From Spirochaetaceae bacterium (GTDB lineage: Bacteria; Spirochaetota; Spirochaetia; Treponematales; Breznakiellaceae): DNA of 13,355 nt. Shown here piece by piece: positions 6,559 to 13,355 of this stretch (position 1 is its first letter; each line of letters begins with the position of its first letter). The position numbers and the translations under genes are program-made. The notes beneath the pieces are model-generated. The model saw nothing but the letters and a program-made list of their open reading frames with translations. It searched no databases and was not told the origin of the DNA. The DNA is taken from assembly GCA_031280455.1 (NCBI GenBank), contig JAITGR010000058.1, forward strand, positions 1 to 13,355. Direction: 5' to 3'.

Positions 6559-6722
6559 GTTTAGTTTACGCAAAGCGTAAACTAAACCAAGGCCGCAAAG
6601 CGGCCTTGCCAAATCCCAGCGGCATCCATGCCGCCATCCGTGCCGTTTTTGAACATGGGGTTGCGCAAAGCGCAACCCCACACTTGGACACCAGCCGCCA
6701 TCCATGGCGGCGCATCCATGCG
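6559..6722. repeat. Array of hairpins with two alternating tip motifs
   Basis: Continuing from hairpin I of copy 2, perfect stems follow in series on the plus strand: 6559-6571/6575-6587 (13 bp, tip GCAAAGC), 6588-6596/6600-6608 (9 bp, tip GCAAAGC), 6619-6625/6628-6634 (7 bp, tip CATCCATG), 6656-6666/6670-6680 (11 bp, tip GCAAAGC), 6694-6701/6704-6711 (8 bp, tip CATCCATG) and 6711-6715/6718-6722 (5 bp, tip CATCCATG). Stem sequences all differ. The last right arm runs on as ATGCGGATTTTC, identical to hairpin I of copy 1, which suggests a recombination junction. Nothing coding was seen. Confidence 0.8.
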
Positions 6723-6750
6723 GATTTTCAGTTAGTAATTTTCTATAGCT

Positions 6751-6791
6751 GAGGCTGTTCCAAAACTTCAGTTTTTGGAACAGCTACCTTA
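6751..6791. repeat. 12-bp hairpin repeat (family B/C), copy 2
   Basis: This is identical to 3572-3612 apart from one base. Arms 6754-6765 and 6773-6784 are perfect, with loop CTTCAGT. Its left part (CTGAGGCTGTTCCAAAAC) is nearly the reverse complement of the right part of 6851-6887, so the two may be the ends of one unit. Confidence 0.75.
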
Positions 6792-6850
6792 AAAAAACCG
6801 CAGTTTTGCAGGCTCCATGCCGAAAAACTGCAAGCAACTTTTAGTTGCAA

Positions 6851-6887
6851 GCCTGTGACAAAACAACCGGTTTTGGAACAGGCTCAG
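6851..6887. repeat. Imperfect hairpin repeat (family A/D), copy 2
   Basis: GCCTGT (6851-6856) pairs with ACAGGC (6878-6883). After two mismatches, CAAAAC (6859-6864) pairs with GTTTTG (6870-6875). It is related to the mltG/M20 intergenic hairpin at 1706-1746. Between it and the 6751 repeat lie two more hairpins, GCAGTTTT/AAAACTGC and GCAACT-ttt-AGTTGC. Confidence 0.65.
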
Positions 6888-7080
6888 ATGATTATCCGTT
6901 GTTGTTCATGCAGTTCCGGCATACAAGCATTTTCCCTGCAGCCAACACGGTTTGAATAATACTGATATGCAAAACCGCAAGCTGCTCAAACTTAAGTTTT
7001 TAGGCATCCGCTTTTTCGACTAGGTTTTGTTTTTAGGTATTACGCCGGCGGCGGGGCGCAATTCCGCACTATACTACCGG
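6888..7080. other. Non-coding gap downstream of ligA, possible gene remnant
   Basis: No gene is supported here. On the minus strand a short frame from TTG 6972 to the stop at 6894-6892 encodes 26 residues with a CRNC motif, and the frame is open a little further upstream until another stop. It could be the tail of a decayed gene. TATAGT (minus, 7073-7068) lies just past the ligA stop. No canonical terminator for ligA was found. Confidence 0.3.
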
Positions 7081-9078
<1,998 letters not shown>

Positions 9079-10098
9079 CTACGCGCTCTCTTTGCGGCAG
9101 GCGCGGATGATTTCGGCTATCACCCGTTCCGCGTCCTTTTTTGCCGCGGAGCAGGAGCCAACTTGTTTATGACCGCCGCCGCCGTACTGGAGCAGCAATG
9201 CGCCGACGTCGATGGCCGCCGTGCGGTTTATCACGCTGTAGCCGACGGCTATGGCAACGCTGTCTTTGGCACGGCCGTCCATAACGGTTACGGATATGTT
9301 TTGTTCAGGGTACAGGGTGTAGAGCGCGAAGCGGTTGCCAATGGGGATTTCTTTGACGCCGCGCATGTCCATGACGATTACGTTTGCGTCCACGCGGCAG
9401 CAGCGGCGGGCGGTCTCGGTAAAGCGCTCCATCTGGCTCTCGTATACTTCGACGCGCTCGCGCACATCGGGAAGGGCGAGTAGTTCGTCTATTGTCAGTT
9501 TCTGCATGGCTGTGCTCAGTTTTTCGGTGAGTTCCTTGATGCCTACTGTGTACTTTTTTGCCCGTTCAAGCTGGGTGCGGGGGTCCATGATAAGGCCGAA
9601 TAACACCCAGCCTGAAGGGGCGGCTAATTCGCTGGCGCTTAAATCGCCGGAATCAACTTTATCGACAAAGCGGAGCATTTCGGCAAACTGTTCCAGGTTG
9701 TAGCCTTGTTTTGTGTAGTAGTCGGCAACGACTCGCGCGCAGCTTGGCGCGGCGTACGAGACTTTGAGTGTGTGGTACTCGGCCGCTTCGCCGGCTTCCC
9801 GCGTAACGGCGCCCAGGGCCGGCACAAACGCGGCGGCGTACTTTGCCGCCATCACCGGCTCGGATTCTTCAAAAAACTCCCGTCCCAGCCGTCCGGTCTC
9901 GCTGGTGTGGTGGTCGAACCAGATTTTACATCCTTTTACAAAAGGAAGGTTGGCGATAATGTCGTCGCCGGTAACTTTTACCTTGTTGTTTTGCACATCG
10001 GTAGGATGGACAAATTCCCACAGGTCGATAATTCCGATGTGGTCCAAAAGCGCACTGCACGCAAGACCGTCAAAGTCCGCGCGGGTAACAAGTCGCAT
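9079..10098 (-). CDS. DHH/DHHA1-family phosphoesterase
   Basis: The protein has 339 residues. The N-terminal DHH domain has TRADFDG (6-11, metal-binding Asp8 and Asp10), further acidic residues and the signature DHHTS (62-66). The C-terminal DHHA1 domain has the GGGGHKQVG motif (about 306-314). Members with this layout hydrolyse short oligonucleotides, cyclic-dinucleotide products, pAp or polyphosphate using Mn2+; the exact substrate cannot be read here. The ATG at 10098 is chosen over a TTG at 10119 because AAGGAGAG lies just before it and the first DHH motif then starts at the usual position. It is the first gene of a two-gene unit with ligA, which hints at a nucleic-acid role, but this is only context. 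Confidence 0.87.
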   Translation of the reverse strand: MRLVTRADFDGLACSALLDHIGIIDLWEFVHPTDVQNNKVKVTGDDIIANLPFVKGCKIWFDHHTSETGRLGREFFEESEPVMAAKYAAAFVPALGAVTREAGEAAEYHTLKVSYAAPSCARVVADYYTKQGYNLEQFAEMLRFVDKVDSGDLSASELAAPSGWVLFGLIMDPRTQLERAKKYTVGIKELTEKLSTAMQKLTIDELLALPDVRERVEVYESQMERFTETARRCCRVDANVIVMDMRGVKEIPIGNRFALYTLYPEQNISVTVMDGRAKDSVAIAVGYSVINRTAAIDVGALLLQYGGGGHKQVGSCSAAKKDAERVIAEIIRACRKESA

Positions 10099-10140
10099 AA
10101 ATCTCTCCTTGCACAGCAAATCCGCCAGCCGTCTGGTAGC

Positions 10141-10169
10141 AGTATACCAAACGGCCTGCCGCCTAGCAA
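10141..10169 (-). promoter_or_regulatory. Promoter of the DHH-ligA unit
   Basis: On the minus strand, TTGCTA (10169-10164), a 17-bp spacer and TATACT (10146-10141) predict a start near 10134 and a leader of about 36 nt. The leader ends in a good ribosome binding site. Confidence 0.75.
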
Positions 10170-10177
10170 GGGCGGAG

Positions 10178-10300
10178 CAGTTGTCAGTTGCCGGCAGCCG
10201 GTTGTCAGGTCATAGCCGATATTTCGGAGCAACCCAGCGCACCTTCCCCGCTCTGATATACCGGCGGAAAGACCGGCAACTGACAACTGACTACTGAAAA
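10178..10300 (-). repeat. MITE-like element, copy 2, with 17-bp perfect terminal inverted repeats
   Basis: CAGTTGTCAGTTGCCGG (10178-10194) and its exact complement (10273-10289) bound a 112-bp unit. Read on the minus strand from 10300, it aligns with 3481-3572 through the blocks TCTTTCC, CCGGTATATC, CTGGGTT and CTCCGAAATATCGGCT to CCTGACAACCG. It fills the gap between the divergent DHH and proS promoters. No transposase is encoded and no clear target-site duplication was seen. Confidence 0.75.
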
Positions 10301-10340
10301 CCGTAAGCGGTACGCCATAGGCGGGCGGCGGCGTTTGCGG

Positions 10341-10346
10341 TATACT
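10341..10346 (+). promoter_or_regulatory. -10 box of proS
   Basis: TATACT ends 6 nt before the ATG of proS. No good -35 is visible at 16-18 bp upstream. The position predicts a leaderless transcript. Confidence 0.55.
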
Positions 10347-10352
10347 GGGTGC

Positions 10353-12188
10353 ATGAAGTATTCTCAACTCCTGATTCAAACGCTGCGGGAACTGCCGGCG
10401 GATGCTGTTGCGGAAAGCCACCGGCTTATGTTGCGTTCAAGTATGCTGCGTAAGCTGGCGAACGGTTTGTTCGCGTACCTGCCGCTGGGACTGCGTTCGT
10501 TTCGTAAGGTCGCGGCGATTATTCGCCAGGAAATGGAGGCTGCCGGCAGCCTGGAAATTAAGCCGTCGGTTGTTGTGCCGGCGGGGTTGTGGGAAGAGTC
10601 CGGCCGCTGGCATACGATGGGGGACTCGATGCTGCGGGCGAAAAACCGGCTGAACGACCATTTGGTTATTTCGCCGACGGCCGAGGAAGCGGCAACGGCG
10701 ATTGTGCGCGGCGAGCTTGCCAGTTACAAGCAGCTGCCTATAAGTGTATTCCAAATAAATACAAAGTATCGTGATGAAATCCGCCCGCGTTACGGTGTTA
10801 TGCGCGCCCGGGAATTCACGATGAAGGATGCGTACTCGTATCACCGTGATGTAGCGTGCCTGGATGTGCATTACCGGCGTATGGACACGGCGTACCGGCG
10901 CATTTTCGCGCGCTGCGGTCTTGTGGTGATTGCGGTTAAGGCGGATTCGGGCGCTATGGGCGGCGAGGGCAGCGAGGAATTTATGGTAGAAAGCGCGATT
11001 GGCGACAATACGCTTTTGGTGTGCCGCGAGTGCGCTCACGCGGCAAATGTAGAAAAGGCCGCGTGTAAGGATGATTTTACGCCGCGCTCCGGTGTGCCGG
11101 ATGGTGCGCCGCTGCCCGAAAAGATTGATACGCCGGACGTAAAGTCTATCGCCCAGCTGTGCGCGTTTCTTGCGGTGGACGAGAAGCGGTTTATCAAAAC
11201 GCTTATTTACCGCGCGTGTAATGTCGAGCTTGATTTGAGCGCTTCCGGCGGTTCAGCGCAGAATGCTCAGGCACGGGGGGGGGGGCTGGTTCATCCCGAG
11301 GCGTTTGTCGCGGTGTGCGTGCGCGGCGACATTGAAGTAAACGAAGTAAAGCTGGCGAGCGCGCTCAAGGCGAGTGCCGTGGAGTTGGCCGCCGACGCGG
11401 ATGTAACGCGGCTCACTGGCGCGCCTGTGGGGTTCGCGGGGCCGGTGGGTCTTACGAGTGTGCCGGTTATTGCTGACAAAACGGTTACGGGTATGGCGGC
11501 GGCTATCTGCGGCGCGCTGGAAAAGGACAAGCACTATATCAATGTTGAATATATGCGCGACTTTGTGCCGTTTATGGTTGCCGATGTCCGAACGGTGGCG
11601 GCGGGCGACCGGTGTGCTGAATGCGGCGGCGAGTTGTACGAAAAAAAGGGTAATGAGCTGGGGCATATTTTTAAGCTGGGCGACAAGTACACCAAAAGTA
11701 TGAATGTGCACTATCTTGACGAAAACGGCAAAAAGCAAATTCCGGTGATGGGTACCTACGGCATCGGGGTTGACCGGACGCTTGCCAGCATTATTGAAGA
11801 ACATCACGATGCCGCCGGTATTATCTGGCCAGCGTCGGTCGCGCCGTTTCATGTGCACATTGTCCCTATCAAGTATGAAGGGGAAGTGCGGCAGGTGTGC
11901 GACGAGTTGGCGGCGGGTCTTGAACAGCGGGCGCTGGAGGTGCTTCTGGACGACCGCGGCGACCGGCCGGGGGTCAAGTTTACCGATGCCGACCTTATCG
12001 GTATTCCGCTTCGTGTAACGGTCGGCGACAAAAATCTGGGCGCGGCGGAGCGGGCGGTCGAGTTGAAAGACCGCGAGAGCGGCGAAACGCGCCTGGTGCC
12101 GCTTGCAGTGGCCGCAGACGAGATAGCCGGTCTGGTGCGCGAAAAGCTCGCCGCGTTGGAGCGCGCCGGCGCAGAATCCGCCGCGTAA
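10353..12188 (+). CDS. proS: Prolyl-tRNA synthetase, bacterial type with editing domain
   Basis: ProS charges tRNA-Pro with proline. The protein has 611 residues. It has class II motif 1 (about 40-61), motif 2 (133-164, with NTKYRDEIRPRYGVMRAREF), an inserted editing (INS) domain (about 225-410, with FIKTLIY and VRGDIEVNEVKL) that removes Ala-tRNA-Pro, motif 3 (466-492, GTYGIGVDRTLASI) and a C-terminal anticodon-binding domain (500-605). The ATG at 10353 fits family N-termini (KYSQLLIQTLRELPADA); the frame is open 18 nt further to a TTG that would include the -10 box. There is no Shine-Dalgarno. A G11 run (11275-11285) encodes Arg-Gly-Gly-Gly in a low-complexity insert (293-312) inside the editing domain. 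Transcription converges on the GH18 gene. Confidence 0.97.
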   Translation: MKYSQLLIQTLRELPADAVAESHRLMLRSSMLRKLANGLFAYLPLGLRSFRKVAAIIRQEMEAAGSLEIKPSVVVPAGLWEESGRWHTMGDSMLRAKNRLNDHLVISPTAEEAATAIVRGELASYKQLPISVFQINTKYRDEIRPRYGVMRAREFTMKDAYSYHRDVACLDVHYRRMDTAYRRIFARCGLVVIAVKADSGAMGGEGSEEFMVESAIGDNTLLVCRECAHAANVEKAACKDDFTPRSGVPDGAPLPEKIDTPDVKSIAQLCAFLAVDEKRFIKTLIYRACNVELDLSASGGSAQNAQARGGGLVHPEAFVAVCVRGDIEVNEVKLASALKASAVELAADADVTRLTGAPVGFAGPVGLTSVPVIADKTVTGMAAAICGALEKDKHYINVEYMRDFVPFMVADVRTVAAGDRCAECGGELYEKKGNELGHIFKLGDKYTKSMNVHYLDENGKKQIPVMGTYGIGVDRTLASIIEEHHDAAGIIWPASVAPFHVHIVPIKYEGEVRQVCDELAAGLEQRALEVLLDDRGDRPGVKFTDADLIGIPLRVTVGDKNLGAAERAVELKDRESGETRLVPLAVAADEIAGLVREKLAALERAGAESAA

Positions 12189-12200
12189 AACGGCCGCGGG

Positions 12201-12217
12201 GGGCAGTCCTCGCTGCC
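12201..12217. terminator. Weak hairpin between convergent proS and GH18 genes
   Basis: GGCAG (12202-12206) and CTGCC (12213-12217) pair around a 6-nt loop in the 47-bp gap. There is no clear T run on either side. It is the only termination candidate seen here. Confidence 0.25.
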
Positions 12218-12235
12218 GTTGTCTCTCCGCCTGGT

Positions 12236-13318
12236 TTAGGAAACGGGGCTGCGGGTAAGGCGTACCAGGTTCCAGACACCGGCGCTTTCCTGGCCTATGC
12301 GCCAAAATCCTATGTGGTTTATGCCCATGTCTTGATACATTTTCATGCGTGTCGCAAGTGAGTGGTCGTCTTCAAAATAGACCGTTACGGTTACCAGCAC
12401 TTCGTACTTGAATTTGGGTATGTCGTTTTCGCGTTCAATTTCCGTAATGCCGTTTGTTTTTCGCAGACCTTCGGTTGTTGAGTGAACGAGCGCGCGTGAT
12501 GTCGATTTGTCGCCCCAGCCTCTGCCGTAAAACGGTATGCCCATGACCAGTTTTTCCGCGCCTATGGTTTTAAGCGCGTAGGCGGCGACGTCGCGGCACC
12601 ACTTCATCGAAGCGACCGGTCCCGGTTTGCTGGTTGACCAGTGTTCATCGTAGGCCATGACGAATACTTTGTCGCTGGCGGCGGCTATTTTTTTGTAGTT
12701 GTAGGTCTTCGATTCTTCTGTCCGCGCCGGTACGCATACCGAAAGTACGCGGCTGCCAAGTCCCGCGCGCAGCTCGCCCAAAAAGCTGATGAAATTATCC
12801 GCGTCTTTGAGCGGCAGTTGTTCCAGATCAATGTTGAGGCCGTCGTAATCGCGCGCGGCGGCAAGGAGTTCCCGCACGAATGTCGCGCGCGCTTTGCTGT
12901 CCGGCTCGAGTATGAAGTGGGTCAGGCCGAAGCTGCCGCAGGTGATTGATATGTGAACGCGCCCTTTGTAGTTCGCCAGCACTTTGCGCGCCGGTATATC
13001 GACGACGTGACCATAGCGGTCGACATCCGCGCCGAAGTACACAATGTCGCTGAGCGGGTAGTTGGTTTTAAGCGAGCGCTCCCGTCCGGCGACGACGTAG
13101 CCCCACACTTCCTGAAACTCCGACTCAGGCAGCCGTCCGCTGTTGGGCGGGATGCGCGCCGCTTCCAGGCGCAGTGTTTTTTTGGCGGCGGCCTCTGGCG
13201 GGGCGGACCGGCAGGCGCTGGTCTGCGCCAGGGTCAGTATGAGGAGGGTGCATAAAAAGAAGGTCTTTGCCGCGCGCATCATATTTGAAAAAGGGCGAAA
13301 AGGCGGAAACGCCGCCAT
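12236..13318 (-). CDS. GH18-family glycoside hydrolase lipoprotein
   Basis: The protein has 360 residues from ATG 13318. A lipoprotein signal ends at TSAC (Cys36), in the loose style of spirochaete lipoboxes. A GH18 barrel follows, with the catalytic DGLNIDLE (159-166, Asp164 and general acid Glu166), MAYDEHW (221-227), GIPFYGRGW and a final GFWRIGQES strand. The YDEHW form resembles YaaH/YdhD-like GH18 proteins that act on peptidoglycan or related GlcNAc polymers. Chitin is the alternative substrate; neither is proven. Start choice is uncertain: TTG 13321, ATG 13318, or ATG 13282/13279, the last giving the most compact signal peptide. An AGGCGG 5 nt before ATG 13318 is a weak ribosome binding site. 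The gene appears complete within the window. Confidence 0.85.
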   Translation of the reverse strand: MAAFPPFRPFSNMMRAAKTFFLCTLLILTLAQTSACRSAPPEAAAKKTLRLEAARIPPNSGRLPESEFQEVWGYVVAGRERSLKTNYPLSDIVYFGADVDRYGHVVDIPARKVLANYKGRVHISITCGSFGLTHFILEPDSKARATFVRELLAAARDYDGLNIDLEQLPLKDADNFISFLGELRAGLGSRVLSVCVPARTEESKTYNYKKIAAASDKVFVMAYDEHWSTSKPGPVASMKWCRDVAAYALKTIGAEKLVMGIPFYGRGWGDKSTSRALVHSTTEGLRKTNGITEIERENDIPKFKYEVLVTVTVYFEDDHSLATRMKMYQDMGINHIGFWRIGQESAGVWNLVRLTRSPVS

Positions 13319-13329
13319 CAAAGCCGCCT

Positions 13330-13338
13330 GTTATACTA
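13330..13338 (-). promoter_or_regulatory. Candidate -10 region of the GH18 gene
   Basis: The minus strand reads TAGTATAAC, offering TAGTAT (13338-13333) or TATAAC (13335-13330) as a -10, 11-14 nt before ATG 13318. The -35 would fall at the window edge and could not be judged. Confidence 0.4.
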
Positions 13339-13355
13339 TCGGCAAAAAAAGCTCT

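Noticed and set aside
6559..6722. CRISPR array or integron attC sites
   Set aside because: There is no constant repeat with regular spacers, no cas genes and no integrase. Stems vary and only the tips are conserved.
7068..7078. Plus-strand TATACT followed by ACCGGC as another leaderless start
   Set aside because: No start codon follows at the 6-nt spacing, and the frame ahead is antisense to ligA.
6414..7080. oriC with DnaA boxes
   Set aside because: The skew switch suggested it, but no TTATCCACA-like cluster was found. TTATCCGTT at 6893 is a weak single match.
11253..12305. Minus-strand open frame of 350 codons across proS
   Set aside because: It is a shadow of proS, rich in Arg and His, with no family resemblance.

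Overview
The window is 13.4 kb of GC-rich bacterial chromosome carrying ten protein genes: eight with confident family assignments, one beta-propeller/HEAT protein and one beta-rich exported protein of unknown role. No tRNA, rRNA, CRISPR array, prophage or transposase gene was seen. The gene set, the strong strand asymmetry, the spirochaete-style lipoprotein signal and the monocistronic groES suggest a GC-rich spirochaete, perhaps a treponeme. This is inference from style and context; no marker gene settles it.

Layout, left to right: a structured repeat (1-135); a YkgJ-type cysteine-cluster gene overlapping mltG (226-1705, +); a convergent M20 metallopeptidase and groES (1747-3357, -); a repeat-bearing gap; a small exported beta-rich protein (3711-4544, -) divergent from a large exported beta-propeller/HEAT protein (4593-6413, +); a 667-bp gap packed with hairpins and repeats (6414-7080); a DHH phosphoesterase-ligA pair (10098-7081, -); a 112-bp element with 17-bp terminal inverted repeats; proS (10353-12188, +); and a convergent GH18 lipoprotein (13318-12236, -).

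Most genes are housekeeping: septal/peptidoglycan processing (MltG, perhaps the GH18 lipoprotein), protein folding (GroES), peptide turnover (M20), DNA ligation (LigA) and Pro-tRNA charging (ProS). They form short transcription units (ykgJ-mltG and DHH-ligA are the only likely operons) and no common pathway joins them.

The unusual content lies in the DNA between genes. (1) A modular hairpin element occurs as two full inverted copies and one fragment, with conserved single-stranded cores and stems that differ in sequence but keep perfect pairing. (2) An array of hairpins alternates between two tip motifs. (3) Two other dispersed repeat families are present. (4) The + strand is C/A-rich to the left of about 6.4 kb and G/T-rich to the right of about 7.0 kb, whichever strand the genes are on; this is an origin-like or inversion-breakpoint signature. 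(5) At least three genes have a sigma70-type -10 box exactly 6 nt before the start codon and no Shine-Dalgarno sequence, which predicts leaderless mRNAs. (6) proS carries an in-frame run of eleven G.
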